64,000 bases of DNA, taken from assembly GCF_900698965.1 (NCBI RefSeq), contig NZ_LR217725.1:1-64000 (forward strand). The letters are read 5' to 3'. Positions 1 to 10,082 of the stretch are shown piece after piece. The translations under genes and the position numbers were made by a program. The stretch is from Erwinia_E haradaeae_A. GTDB taxonomy: Bacteria; Pseudomonadota; Gammaproteobacteria; Enterobacterales; Enterobacteriaceae. The notes under the pieces were generated by a model. That model did not search any database. It saw only the letters and a program-made list of their open reading frames with translations, and was not told the origin of the DNA. The first letter of the stretch is position 1. Each line of letters starts with the position of its first letter.

Positions 1-803
1 TTATCAATATATTAATAGCATTCATTGTATAGCTACGTATCATGTAGATTAATCAGTTTCATCATGCGCAAACATGTGTCGAGATTTGTAATCGTTTTGG
101 CATGATTCAGTCGTAATTTTTCATTTAGTACCCTTTTAAAGCAAAGATTACTATATATATTTCTTCTATCTTCTATATTTATATTGATCACTTCTAGCAT
201 CCTTCGCGCCGCGCACTTAGAAGCGTCTCTATGGTTGTATGATGTGTTATCCATGGGTAATGCTGCGTCACTCTAAAAATAGATACTTCATATACAGTAT
301 ACAATAGACTTTATGGAGACATATTTCATAGAGATATATACAGTACTGATAGTTTATAATAAAACACACAGTTAATGCTATTCATGCCATCATAATTTAT
401 TCAGAGAGAACCATTTTTAAGCAATTAATTGAGCAACTGAAAAATATATTTTTTACAAAAGCAGCATTATGATATTAATACAGTGTGATTGTAATCACAT
501 CAAAAACTTTTTAGAAACTTGATAAGGTACTAGAGTGATTAAGTACTAATATTATTTAGTTTTACTAATTTTTCACTGCACTATTAGTAGCCATAAAGTA
601 GCATTTATTACTAAGGCTAGTGACTGCCTAAAATTGCTGCAGACAAAACAGCGCTTGTTATACTAAAGAGATTAATTTAGGCTTTAATGAAGGATTTTTA
701 TTTTAGATAAATATTTGACATTTATGTAACCTATAAGCTCCATGCACATGTCGTACTAGCAACGTGTATCCATATTTAGCTATAAACCACGAGATATAAT
801 ATC
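1..803. other. spacer upstream of mnmG, no gene supported
   Basis: A+T-rich DNA with no recognisable gene. The only sizeable frame is 73 codons on the minus strand (33-254), with no similarity I recognise and no clear ribosome site. In E. coli the segment before mnmG holds oriC and mioC. I looked for DnaA boxes and saw only one imperfect TTATCCATG at 247-255, so no origin is called. A TTGACA hexamer at 715-720 could be a -35 element for mnmG, but no good -10 follows at normal spacing. Confidence 0.6.
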
Positions 804-2723
804 ATGTTTTATCCAGAACCCTTTGACATTATCGTTATCGGTGGTGGCCATGCCGGAACGGAAGCTTCCATGGCTGCTGCACGTATAGGGAAACGAACAT
901 TATTACTAACTCAGAATATCGAGACATTAGGTCAATTATCTTGTAACCCTGCCATTGGTGGTATTGGAAAAGGCCACCTAGTGAGAGAGATAGATGCATT
1001 AGGAGGCCTGATGGGGGAAGCTATTGACCAAGCCGGTATTCAATTTAGAATACTCAATGCTAGCAAAGGGCCCGCGGTACGTGCTACTCGAGCTCAAGCT
1101 GATCGCCTGCTATATCGTCAAGTAATCTATGCTGCATTAAAAGATCAAGTGAATTTATTAGTACTGCAACAAGCAGTGGAAGATTTGTTAATTAAAGATA
1201 ATTACATTATTGGTGTATGTACTGAAATAGGTATTAAATTTCGAGCTAAAGCTGTAGTTCTAACTGTTGGCACTTTTCTAGATGGTAAGATTCATATAGG
1301 CAAAAAAAACTATCAAGGGGGGCGCGCAGGAGACTCTCCATCTAATGCACTAGCCTGTCGTTTACGAGAACTGCCTATACATGTGAGTCGCCTTAAAACA
1401 GGAACACCACCTCGAATTGATGTGAAAAGTATTAATATTAATATCATGCAACCACAACACGGTCATACCCCTTTGCCTGTTTTTTCATTTTTAGGCAATA
1501 TCAATCAACACCCTCAACAAATTCCTTGTTATATTACACATACTAATGAAAAAACTCATGATATTATTCGTCGAAATCTTCATCGTAGTCCGATGTACAA
1601 TGGCTCTATTGAGAGCATTGGTCCGCGCTACTGCCCATCGATAGAAGAGAAAATCATACGTTTTCCTGATCGTCATGCACATCAGATATTTTTAGAGCCA
1701 GAAGGTTTAACTAGTAATGAAATTTATCCAAATGGTATTTCTACTAGCCTCCCTTTTGATGTTCAGATGGATATGATTCGCTCTATAAATGGAATGCATA
1801 ATGCAGTGATTATTCGTCCTGGGTATGCTGTAGAATATGATTTTTTTGATCCATGTGATCTTCAAAAAACTCTAGAAAGCAAATATATTCACGGACTATT
1901 TTTAGCTGGTCAGATTAATGGCACAACTGGTTATGAGGAAGCCGCAGCACAGGGATTGCTAGCTGGTCTGAATGCAGGACAGTTTATAGATGGTCACAAT
2001 GGCTGGGTTCCAAGACGTGATCAGGCTTATCTAGGTGTGCTAGTAGATGACTTATGCACTAGAGGAACTACTGAGCCTTATCGTATGTTTACAGCCCGTG
2101 CTGAATACCGTCTCATGTTACGAGAAGACAATGCTGATTTAAGGCTAACCGCCATTGGGCGTAAATTTGGCTTGGTTAATGATATTCGTTGGACGCATTT
2201 GAATCAAAAACTAGAAAACATTGAAAAAGAGCGCCAGAGGCTCAGAGAGACCAGAGTATTTCCTGACGCACCAAACATCTCTCAAATCAATGCTATCATT
2301 AATGGAGAGATCATAAAAGCAACTAATTGTGAAGAACTATTACGACGCCCAGAAGTTACATATCAAAAACTAATACAGTTAGATCAATTTGGGCCTTTGT
2401 TATCTGACGCTCAAGCTTCCGAACAGGTAGAGATTCAGATAAAATATGAAGGATATATTCTTCGTCAACAACAAGAAATCAATAAGCACATACAAAATGA
2501 AAACACCCCTATTCCCATTCATTTGGATTACACTCAAATAAAAGGACTATCTAACGAAGCATTAGTTAAGCTTATGCGCCACAAACCAGAATCAATTGGT
2601 CAAGCATCACGCATATCTGGTATTACGCCAGCGATTATCTCTATTCTACTTATTTTTTTAAAAAAAAGAGGTCTATTACAAACTTTTAATCCAAAATGTT
2701 TAAGGAACCCACAATTAGGATAG
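804..2723 (+). CDS. mnmG: tRNA uridine-5-carboxymethylaminomethyl modification enzyme MnmG (GidA)
   Basis: FAD-dependent partner of MnmE in building the cmnm5 group on U34 of tRNAs reading split codon boxes; cytoplasmic. The N-terminus starts MFYPEPFDIIVIGGG with the FAD-binding GGGHAG at residues 13-18. The two cysteines important for catalysis in E. coli are kept at C47 (SCNPAIGG) and C277 (RYCPSIE). The C-terminal MnmE/tRNA-binding part is intact through the ISGITP segment. It has 639 residues against 629 in E. coli, the excess being a short tail after LLQTFN. In E. coli rsmG and the atp operon follow; here rsmG is gone and pyrG comes next after 0.9 kb. Confidence 0.98.
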   Translation: MFYPEPFDIIVIGGGHAGTEASMAAARIGKRTLLLTQNIETLGQLSCNPAIGGIGKGHLVREIDALGGLMGEAIDQAGIQFRILNASKGPAVRATRAQADRLLYRQVIYAALKDQVNLLVLQQAVEDLLIKDNYIIGVCTEIGIKFRAKAVVLTVGTFLDGKIHIGKKNYQGGRAGDSPSNALACRLRELPIHVSRLKTGTPPRIDVKSININIMQPQHGHTPLPVFSFLGNINQHPQQIPCYITHTNEKTHDIIRRNLHRSPMYNGSIESIGPRYCPSIEEKIIRFPDRHAHQIFLEPEGLTSNEIYPNGISTSLPFDVQMDMIRSINGMHNAVIIRPGYAVEYDFFDPCDLQKTLESKYIHGLFLAGQINGTTGYEEAAAQGLLAGLNAGQFIDGHNGWVPRRDQAYLGVLVDDLCTRGTTEPYRMFTARAEYRLMLREDNADLRLTAIGRKFGLVNDIRWTHLNQKLENIEKERQRLRETRVFPDAPNISQINAIINGEIIKATNCEELLRRPEVTYQKLIQLDQFGPLLSDAQASEQVEIQIKYEGYILRQQQEINKHIQNENTPIPIHLDYTQIKGLSNEALVKLMRHKPESIGQASRISGITPAIISILLIFLKKRGLLQTFNPKCLRNPQLG

Positions 2724-2743
2724 AGTATTTTCAGCACGAAACC

Positions 2744-2798
2744 ATCAGTAATAGTGACTGATATCTGAAACAGAGATATCTATTACGTTACTGATTTT
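2744..2798 (+). terminator. probable mnmG terminator hairpin
   Basis: About 20 bases after the mnmG stop, ATCAGTAA (2744-2751) pairs with TTACTGAT (2788-2795). An inner stem GATATCT/AGATATC closes a 7-base loop, and TTTT ends the structure. A bulged continuation AATAG/CTATT lies between the two stems. The T run is short, so efficiency is uncertain. Confidence 0.5.
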
Positions 2799-3481
2799 AA
2801 ATATATCAGTCTAGTTGAACCTATAACATAATAGATTTAAAGAAATCAATAAAAAATTTTTAATATTATAAATCATTCAGATCATCAATCAAAGTACTTA
2901 AGATAATGCATTTTAATCTACATCGGTATGTAACTTAAATGCATGATGATTGCATATATATCTTTATATATTTTATATATTATATATTTTATATATTACC
3001 CGTTTAGCTCACATTTAAGCAGGTTTGATAAAAATAAATGGGTAGTATTCAAAAACAAATTATGCTATGATTGGATAGTATTATCGGTAATGCTAATTAT
3101 TTATTAGAATAATGCTTACTCCTAAACTAGAAAGATATCTTTAACAAGATAATCTTCATTCAAATGAAAAGTATTCTATTGAAAAATTCACTATGTCCTC
3201 ATAAAATATCCTCATAAAGTTAAATTTTTAATCTATACAAGATTATACATCGTATATACTTACTTAATTAAGTTTTGGAATAGAAAAAGATTCTAAATAT
3301 TTTCTATTTTAGAGATCATAGAAAAAATTTCTGTATACAATGATCGCAAGAATTAACAACGATCATTATTGACCATTACAGAACGTAAAAAAGATTTAAA
3401 GCCTAGCTATTGCGCGTTCTGTTAAAAATTACTAAATCAAACGCCCCAGTAATAATGCACTATTTCATGAGTGCATGAGTA

Positions 3482-3510
3482 TTGTATCATAAGCATTCAG
3501 GTTGTATAAC
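3482..3510 (+). promoter_or_regulatory. candidate pyrG promoter
   Basis: TTGTAT (3482-3487) and TATAAC (3505-3510) are separated by 17 bases, a sigma70-like arrangement about 135 bases before the pyrG start. A second TATAAT at 3512-3517 overlaps the region. This rests on motif match only; such matches are common in A+T-rich DNA. Confidence 0.3.
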
Positions 3511-3645
3511 CTATAATCGAACATACTTGAAATGCGATGACGTTAGACGTAGAAAGCAGTTATAAGAATCCCCATATTTTAGAAATACTTTTAAACTTGT
3601 CTAGATATAAATCTCATCATTATTATTCTCAGGTTCAGATCAAGC

Positions 3646-5283
3646 ATGACAACAAATTATATATTTATTACTGGCGGGGTCGTTTCGTCTCTAGGTAAAG
3701 GTATTGTTGCTGGTTCTTTAGCTGCTATTCTAGAAGCACGTGGTTTGCTTGTTACAATTATAAAGCTAGATCCATATATTAACGTTGATCCAGGAACAAT
3801 CAGCCCAACACAACACGGCGAGGTATTCGTTACTGGTGATGGCGCGGAAACTGATCTAGATCTTGGACACTACGAGCGTTTTATTCGAACCCGAATGGGT
3901 CGTCGCAATAACTGTACCACTGGTCGTATTTATGCGGATGTATTACATAAAGAACGACGTGGAGATTACCAGGGGGCAACGGTTCAAGTTATCCCGCATA
4001 TTACAAATGCCATCAAAGAACAAATTACTGAAGGAGGTGTTGGTTATGGTGTAGTTTTAGTAGAAATTGGAGGCACTGTTGGTGATATTGAATCATTACC
4101 ATTCTTAGAAGCTATTCGTCAAATGGCAGTGGATCTAGATCGCGCGCATACCATGTACATCCACTTAACTCTAGTTCCATATTTGGCGGTAGCAGGTGAG
4201 GTAAAAACCAAACCAACACAGCATTCAGTCAAAGAACTGCTATCCATTGGTATTCAACCAGATGTGCTCATTTGTAGATCTACTTTTAGTGTACCAGTAA
4301 ATGAATGCAGAAAAATTGCAAGATTTTGTAATGTAGCTGAAAAAGCGGTAATATCTCTTAAAGATGTTGATTCTATTTATAAAATTCCGGGCATGTTGAA
4401 ATCACAAGGACTAGATGATTACATCTGTAAACATTTTAATTTACATGTACCAGAAGCAGATTTAGGAGAGTGGGAACAAGTTGTTTATGAAGAAGCTAAT
4501 CCTTGCGGTGAGCTGCATGTAGGAATGGTAGGAAAATATGTTGCACTACCAGATGCTTATAAATCGGTTATTGAAGCTCTAAAACATGCTGGGTTAAAAA
4601 ATCGTGTAACAGTACACATTGACCTTATTGATTCACAGGATATTGAATCTCGTGGTATAGATCGTTTAAAAGATTTAGATGCTATCCTAATTCCTGGTGG
4701 TTTTGGTTGTCGAGGTATACATGGTAAGCTACTCACAGTGCAGTATGCTCGTGAAAATCAAGTTCCTTATCTAGGCATTTGTCTAGGTATGCAACTGGCG
4801 GTAATCGAATTTGCTAGAAATGTGGTGCATATGGCAGATGCAAATTCAACAGAATTCTCACCTGCATGTCAATACCCAGTAGTTGCCTTGATTACTGAAT
4901 GGCATGACTCACAAGGTAATATTATACAGCGCACTGAACAAAGCAATCTCGGTGGTACTATGCGACTAGGAAGTCAGCAATGTCAATTAACCCATCATAG
5001 CTTGGCTCATAACTTGTACGGCTCAAAGATGATTATAGAACGTCATCGTCATCGCTATGAGATAAATAAGAATTTTTTAAAGCAAATTAAAGAAGCTGGT
5101 TTGCGTGTGACCGGTCATTCCGGAGATAACCAGTTAGTTGAGATTATTGAAATCCCCAGTCATCCCTGGTTTTTGGCATGTCAATTTCATCCAGAATTTA
5201 CGTCTACACCCAGAGATGGTCATCCACTGTTTATAGGTTTTATACAAGCTGCGTTTCGATATCAAAAAAATTTTAAAAAATAA
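3646..5283 (+). CDS. pyrG: CTP synthase
   Basis: Amidates UTP to CTP with glutamine and ATP, the last step of pyrimidine nucleotide synthesis. It has 545 residues, the same as E. coli. The N-terminal synthetase domain (about 1-266) begins MTTNYIFITGGVVSSLGKG with the ATP loop, and GEVFVTGDGAETDLDLGHYE is kept. The C-terminal class I glutamine amidotransferase domain has the nucleophile in GICLGMQ and the His/Glu pair in FHPEF near the end. It lies 160 bases before eno, the pair found together in E. coli, so co-transcription is likely; mazG, the usual upstream neighbour, is not here. Confidence 0.98.
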   Translation: MTTNYIFITGGVVSSLGKGIVAGSLAAILEARGLLVTIIKLDPYINVDPGTISPTQHGEVFVTGDGAETDLDLGHYERFIRTRMGRRNNCTTGRIYADVLHKERRGDYQGATVQVIPHITNAIKEQITEGGVGYGVVLVEIGGTVGDIESLPFLEAIRQMAVDLDRAHTMYIHLTLVPYLAVAGEVKTKPTQHSVKELLSIGIQPDVLICRSTFSVPVNECRKIARFCNVAEKAVISLKDVDSIYKIPGMLKSQGLDDYICKHFNLHVPEADLGEWEQVVYEEANPCGELHVGMVGKYVALPDAYKSVIEALKHAGLKNRVTVHIDLIDSQDIESRGIDRLKDLDAILIPGGFGCRGIHGKLLTVQYARENQVPYLGICLGMQLAVIEFARNVVHMADANSTEFSPACQYPVVALITEWHDSQGNIIQRTEQSNLGGTMRLGSQQCQLTHHSLAHNLYGSKMIIERHRHRYEINKNFLKQIKEAGLRVTGHSGDNQLVEIIEIPSHPWFLACQFHPEFTSTPRDGHPLFIGFIQAAFRYQKNFKK

Positions 5284-5442
5284 AACCGATCAAAAGTAAG
5301 CTCAGATGTGTTCTGAATAGATGCCATCTGTATAATCATGCAGATATTGTGTATTGTTAATGCTTTTAATTGCATCTATATTGAGGATTAATAATCTATT
5401 ATGTATAACATCGCTATAAAAAAACCAAGAGGGAATTTAGAA

Positions 5443-6738
5443 ATGTCTAAGATTATTCAAATACTAGCTAGAGAAATTATTGACTCTCGTGGATATCCAA
5501 CAGTAGAGGTAGAAGCTCACTTAGCGGGAGGCTTTGTAGGTCTTGCGTCCGTGCCTTCTGGAGCGTCTACTGGTTCACATGAAGCACTAGAGTTACGTGA
5601 TGGCGATGCGCTACGTTTTTTTGGAAAGGGTGTAAGGAAGGCCGTAGATACTGTTAATGGTGTTATTGCTAAAGCTATCAAGGGGCAAAACGCTAGAGAC
5701 CAGGCTCATATAGATCAGATAATGATCGATCTAGATGGCACAGAGAATAAATCACAGTTTGGTGCTAACGCAATTCTAGCTGTTTCCTTGTCTACTGCTA
5801 AAGCTGCCGCAGCTTCCAAAGGGATCCCCTTATACGAGCATATATCAGAGCTTAATGGTACTGCAGGAAAATTCTCCATGCCTTTACCCATGATAAATAT
5901 CATTAATGGTGGAAAACATGCTAATAATAATTTAGATATACAGGAGTTTATGATTCAACCCGTTAGTGTAAAAACATTCAAAGAAGCAGTGCGTGTCGGA
6001 TCTGAAATTTTTCACACGCTTGGAGAGATATTGCGTTCAAAAAATATGAGCACCACAGTTGGTGATGAAGGTGGTTATGCTCCTAATATCAAAACCACTG
6101 TAGATGCGCTAGAGTTGATTTCTGAAGCAATTCAAGCAGCAGGTTACAAATTGGGTCATGACATCCTTTTAGCATTAGACTGTGCTGCTTCCGAACTATA
6201 CAAAGACGGTAAGTATATCTTACCTGGAGAAAATCATACAGTGTTTTCTGCAGCAGAGTTTACACACTTTTTAACTGATCTTACTAGACAATATCCTATT
6301 GGTTCTATTGAGGATGGCCTGGATGAATCTGATTGGGCTGGATTTTTGTATCAGACACAAGTATTAGGTGATAAAATTCAACTAGTAGGTGATGACTTAT
6401 TTGCAACTAACACTACTAGATTACAACGCGGTATCCAGCAAGGGATTGGAAACGCTATTCTAATAAAATTAAACCAGATTGGCTCATTAACTGAAACATT
6501 ATCGGCTATTAAGATGGCTAAAGATGCAGGGTACAGTACCATTATTTCTCATCGGTCTGGTGAAACTGAAGATGTAACTATTGCAGATCTTGCGGTTGGT
6601 ACTTCCGCAGGGCAAATTAAAACTGGATCCATGAGTCGGTCTGATCGTGTTGCTAAATATAATCAACTCATCCGAATTGAAGAAGCCTTGGGTAATCGCG
6701 CACCATTTCATGGCCTTAAAGAAGTAAAACATCGATAA
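5443..6738 (+). CDS. eno: enolase
   Basis: Converts 2-phosphoglycerate to phosphoenolpyruvate; in E. coli also a scaffold part of the RNA degradosome. I start it at the ATG at 5443 (MSKIIQILAREIIDSRG) because this matches the family N-terminus and has an AGAGGG ribosome site about nine bases upstream. An in-frame ATG at 5401 would add 14 unmatched residues. From 5443 there are 431 residues against 432 in E. coli. Catalytic segments are present: SGAST, the loop with HANNN, QEFMIQP, GDEGGYAPN, SIEDGLDESDW, GDDLF, KLNQIG and SHRSGETED. Second gene of a pyrG-eno unit. Confidence 0.97.
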   Translation: MSKIIQILAREIIDSRGYPTVEVEAHLAGGFVGLASVPSGASTGSHEALELRDGDALRFFGKGVRKAVDTVNGVIAKAIKGQNARDQAHIDQIMIDLDGTENKSQFGANAILAVSLSTAKAAAASKGIPLYEHISELNGTAGKFSMPLPMINIINGGKHANNNLDIQEFMIQPVSVKTFKEAVRVGSEIFHTLGEILRSKNMSTTVGDEGGYAPNIKTTVDALELISEAIQAAGYKLGHDILLALDCAASELYKDGKYILPGENHTVFSAAEFTHFLTDLTRQYPIGSIEDGLDESDWAGFLYQTQVLGDKIQLVGDDLFATNTTRLQRGIQQGIGNAILIKLNQIGSLTETLSAIKMAKDAGYSTIISHRSGETEDVTIADLAVGTSAGQIKTGSMSRSDRVAKYNQLIRIEEALGNRAPFHGLKEVKHR

Positions 6739-7155
6739 TTATGATTACATAATGTTACGTTTATGTATTAATAATATACGTAATGCAACTAAATATTGAT
6801 AAATGAACTATTTATTTGAGTGTTTTACAAGCTTTAGACGATATATCTTATAAGGGTTGTTTTATACCATATAAGTTTTATAGATACCATATCCTTCATA
6901 CATATTTAATATGCAAAGGATAATATGTAAGGTAATACCTAATTCTTGTAAATTGCCAACGCAGAATCTATGCGTGGCCTGCCTTCAATAAGACAAGATA
7001 TGAACACACTATTTAAGATTTCTCATAATTACTTTTTATAGAATGTGAGGCTGTCATAAACAATAATATATATAACGCTTAATACTACTCATGTAGTATA
7101 ATCGGTATACAGTATGATCGAAACAGATATTTTTAAACTTTATAGGATAAATATA
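6739..7155. other. spacer between eno and trxA
   Basis: No gene seen. A TATAAT hexamer at 7097-7102 lies about 54 bases before the trxA start, but no convincing -35 stands at 16-18 bases. Confidence 0.5.
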
Positions 7156-7473
7156 ATGATTCATTTAACTGATGTAAATTTTGACACCATTGTTTTAAAT
7201 ACAGAGGGTCTGATACTAGTTGACTTCTGGGCAGAGTGGTGCGGTCCTTGTAAAATACTTTCTCCTATACTGGATGAAATAGCTGTTGAATACAGAAAAA
7301 AACTAATAGTTGCGAAATTTAATGTTGAACAAAACCCTGATACTGCACTAAAATATAGTATTCGTAGCATCCCAACTTTACTGCTGTTTAAAAACGGTCT
7401 TTTGCTTGACACTAAAGTTGGAGTGCTATCTAAAGGCAACCTTAATGATTTTTTAAACCAACACTGTAGCTAA
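7156..7473 (+). CDS. trxA: thioredoxin 1
   Basis: Small cytoplasmic disulfide reductant, also an electron donor to ribonucleotide reductase and others. The active site WCGPC sits in DFWAEWCGPCK, and the cis-proline loop IPTLLLF is kept. The start chosen is the ATG at 7156 (MIHLTDVNFD), with AGGA eight bases upstream. The upstream ATG at 7114 would add 14 residues not seen in the family. From 7156 the protein has 105 residues against 109 in E. coli. In E. coli trxA lies just upstream of rho, and that order is kept here with a 380-base gap. Confidence 0.96.
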   Translation: MIHLTDVNFDTIVLNTEGLILVDFWAEWCGPCKILSPILDEIAVEYRKKLIVAKFNVEQNPDTALKYSIRSIPTLLLFKNGLLLDTKVGVLSKGNLNDFLNQHCS

Positions 7474-7852
7474 AAGTGTAAATTTTTCTCTTACAGCTAG
7501 ACGGTCAGGACTAAGCGTGTTATGGTGAATCATACAACATGATTATACTACCCTTATCCTTATTCCACGTGTAGGATGCGCTCCAGTTTTAGCAGCAAGT
7601 CATCTAAGTTTAACCAATATTCAGAAATTTGATGGTTAAGTTTGCTTAGGTTTGTGTTTTCTGACCGTTGCCTCATTTTATATATGTACGTTATGTACGT
7701 TATGTACGTTATGTACTTTTCTAAATGCCATCTTTGGGCGCACTTCAAATCTAGGTACTAATATAAACAGGAGTAGATTTTTAATCCGTATGTTGTTTTA
7801 TTATTAATTATTCGATCTCTACCTCAAGATTAAGAACTAAGAACCCACCATT
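7474..7852. other. spacer between trxA and rho
   Basis: No gene supported. A 62-codon minus-strand frame is largely created by a 9-bp tandem repeat and is not believable. In E. coli this leader carries rhoL and the rho autoregulation region; I could not recognise either here. Confidence 0.5.
7683..7716. repeat. 9-bp tandem repeat, 3.8 copies
   Basis: The unit TATGTACGT is repeated without change at 7683-7691, 7692-7700 and 7701-7709, then TATGTAC. It lies in the trxA-rho spacer 137 bases before rho. It looks like slippage expansion. Confidence 0.9.
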
Positions 7853-9112
7853 ATGAATCTTACCAACTTAAAGAATACTCTGGTTTCCGATCTCATCATT
7901 CTCGGTGAGAATATAGGTCTTGAAAACCTAGCACGTATGCGTAAACAGGATATTATTTTTTCTATACTTAAACAACACGCAAAAAGTGGCGAAGATATCT
8001 TCGGACATGGGGTCCTGGAAATATTGCAAGATGGATTCGGTTTTTTACGTTCTAGCGACAGCTCTTATCTTGCTGGTCCCGATGATATCTATGTTTCCCC
8101 TAGCCAAATTAGACGCTTTAATCTTCGCACTGGTGATACGATTTCTGGAAAGATTCGCCCACCAAAAGAAGGGGAGCGTTATTTTGCGCTATTAAAAGTA
8201 AATGAAGTGAATTATGAAAAACCAGAGAACGCACGAAATAAAATTTTATTTGAAAATCTCACACCATTGCATGCCAATTCGCGTTTGCGTATGGAGCGTG
8301 GCAATGGCTCTACTGAAGACTTAACTGCTCGTGTATTAGACTTAGCTGCTCCTATTGGGCGCGGCCAGCGTGGCTTAATTGTTGCCCCACCTAAGGCTGG
8401 TAAAACAATATTACTTCAAAATATTGCACAAAGTATTGCTTATAATCATCCTGAGTGTGTTTTAATGGTGCTTCTGATCGATGAACGCCCAGAAGAAGTC
8501 ACGGAAATGCAACGATTAGTAAAAGGCGAGGTGATAGCATCTACTTTTGATGAACCTGCGTCACGTCATGTACAAGTGTCTGAAATGGTCACTGAAAAAG
8601 CAAAACGTTTAGTTGAGCATAAAAAAGATGTTATAATTTTACTTGATTCAATTACGCGCCTAGCACGCGCTTATAATACTATTGTGCCTGCCTCCGGCAA
8701 GGTGTTAACTGGAGGAGTTGATGCCAATGCCCTGCATCGACCAAAGCGTTTTTTTGGCGCTGCACGTAATGTAGAAGAGGGTGGTAGTCTAACTATTATC
8801 GCCACCGCTTTAGTGGATACTGGTTCTAAAATGGATGAGGTTATCTATGAAGAATTTAAAGGTACTGGGAATATGGAATTGCATTTAGCACGTAAGATTG
8901 CTGAGAAACGTGTCTTTCCAGCTATTGATTATAATCGATCTGGGACGCGTAAAGAGGAGTTACTTACGGTTGCGGAAGAGTTGCAAAAAATGTGGATATT
9001 ACGTAAAATTATTCACCCAATGGGTGAAATTGATGCTATGGAGTTCCTCATGAACAAGTTATCTATGAGCAAAACTAATGATGAATTTTTTGATATGATG
9101 AAGCGTTCATAA
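7853..9112 (+). CDS. rho: transcription termination factor Rho
   Basis: Hexameric RNA-dependent ATPase that ends transcription at Rho-dependent sites. It has 419 residues, identical in length to E. coli and very similar throughout. The N-terminal helical domain (1-47) and the cold-shock-like RNA-binding fold with DGFGFLRS are followed by the P-loop APPKAGKT near residue 180. The Walker B region reads VLLIDERPEEV, and the secondary RNA-binding Q and R loops (KVLTGGVDANA; EFKGTGN) are kept. Its retention suggests Rho-dependent termination still matters, although several hairpin terminators are also visible. Confidence 0.99.
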   Translation: MNLTNLKNTLVSDLIILGENIGLENLARMRKQDIIFSILKQHAKSGEDIFGHGVLEILQDGFGFLRSSDSSYLAGPDDIYVSPSQIRRFNLRTGDTISGKIRPPKEGERYFALLKVNEVNYEKPENARNKILFENLTPLHANSRLRMERGNGSTEDLTARVLDLAAPIGRGQRGLIVAPPKAGKTILLQNIAQSIAYNHPECVLMVLLIDERPEEVTEMQRLVKGEVIASTFDEPASRHVQVSEMVTEKAKRLVEHKKDVIILLDSITRLARAYNTIVPASGKVLTGGVDANALHRPKRFFGAARNVEEGGSLTIIATALVDTGSKMDEVIYEEFKGTGNMELHLARKIAEKRVFPAIDYNRSGTRKEELLTVAEELQKMWILRKIIHPMGEIDAMEFLMNKLSMSKTNDEFFDMMKRS

Positions 9113-9253
9113 TATATAAGCTCCTTAAATTTTCAGTTCCAGTTCAAAGATAATGTTTAAGTTCAATAATCGACTCGATACAGTTTAAAATTGACACAGC
9201 TATCAGTTAACTCCAAAATATGTTCATAAAAAACATGCATAATCAATAGTATT

Positions 9254-9293
9254 ATACATGATCAATCTGTATATCTCTTGACTGATCATGTAT
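9254..9293. repeat. inverted repeat 11/18/11 downstream of rho
   Basis: ATACATGATCA (9254-9264) is matched perfectly by TGATCATGTAT (9283-9293). It starts 142 bases after the rho stop. No T tract follows, so a terminator role is only possible. Confidence 0.7.
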
Positions 9294-9330
9294 TTGTACA
9301 GCCAGGAGACCGTTGATTGATATCAACATC

Positions 9331-9362
9331 ATTAATATATCAATTATTATTGATATATTAAT
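9331..9362. repeat. perfect hairpin 14/4/14
   Basis: ATTAATATATCAAT (9331-9344), loop TATT, ATTGATATATTAAT (9349-9362). All pairs are perfect and nearly all are A-T. Function unknown; it belongs to the hairpin series scattered through the spacers. Confidence 0.85.
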
Positions 9363-10082
9363 GATTATAGATAGATAAATATTACAAGAGTATCTGTTGA
9401 TTTAGAATAAAAATCCCAATGCTCTCTAATGTCAGGGCATAGACACACATATGCAGCATAGATGCATATTGTAAGAAGAGTAGCCAATCCTTGTTGTATT
9501 AAATTTTAAACATCTCGCGCATAACTAAACAAAAAAGCATATTAATCACATTAATCATTTGAGTTCATGTGATTACATATCACTCACTGATACTTGTATG
9601 CTATTGGAGGTTATGTAATGACCCCTATATAGTAGGGGGAAATTAGAGATCACTGAACAGATCTATCTAATACCATATAAGTTAAATAAAATATATGAAA
9701 ATCATTCTTATTTCTGGTAAAATACATAATTTTAGCCCTATGAAAGTTCTAAGGTTTGGTAAGTTTCTATCATTATATTATTTTGAAAGTGCAGAAAATA
9801 TAGCATTATTAACAGTTCTTAGTTAATGCTAGGGTATATACTACTTCAGTTAACCATCTTAGATTAATTGCATTAAAAAATAAATTAGAATAATTTTATA
9901 TTTAACATATATATCATATAATAAAATTTATGACGATGCGAACCAATATATCATTAAGACAAAACATCTCTCTGGACCCATCAAGCGATACTTTATTGTA
10001 TCTAGCTTCAACAAGCATACCGTGTTATACAAGACAGATGTGTCTTGAGACAGGCTCCTAACCAAAATAAGATATCAAGTTA

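Larger units (their letters stand above)
2724..3645. other. spacer between mnmG and pyrG
   Basis: No coding frame of note. Apart from the terminator hairpin at its start it holds a low-complexity TA tract (about 2956-2997) and a possible pyrG promoter (3482-3510). The position where rsmG would follow mnmG in E. coli has no readable remnant. A D-arm-like TAGCTCA at 3004-3010 is discussed among the rejected items. Confidence 0.6.
9113..10082. other. spacer between rho and apaH
   Basis: No gene of normal size. It contains two inverted repeats after rho (9254-9293, 9331-9362) and a small GC-rich hairpin CCCCTA/TAGGGG at 9622-9638. A very good GGAGG site at 9606-9610 precedes a four-codon frame (ATG at 9618). 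In E. coli wecA and envelope genes follow rho; no remnant was recognised. Confidence 0.5.

Noticed and set aside
33..254. 73-codon minus-strand frame before mnmG
   Set aside because: No recognisable domain, no clear ribosome site, and composition like the surrounding spacer; probably chance.
1..803. Possible replication origin next to mnmG
   Set aside because: No cluster of DnaA boxes and no origin-like layout beyond general A+T richness.
2998..3060. tRNA-like TAGCTCA...AAGCAGG segment
   Set aside because: A D-arm-like motif and a faint resemblance to tRNA-Phe, but no T loop, no CCA end and no acceptor pairing; too weak to call even a relic without a covariance search.
7560..7748. 62-codon minus-strand frame between trxA and rho
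   Set aside because: Its repeated ITY residues are just the translation of the 9-bp tandem repeat.
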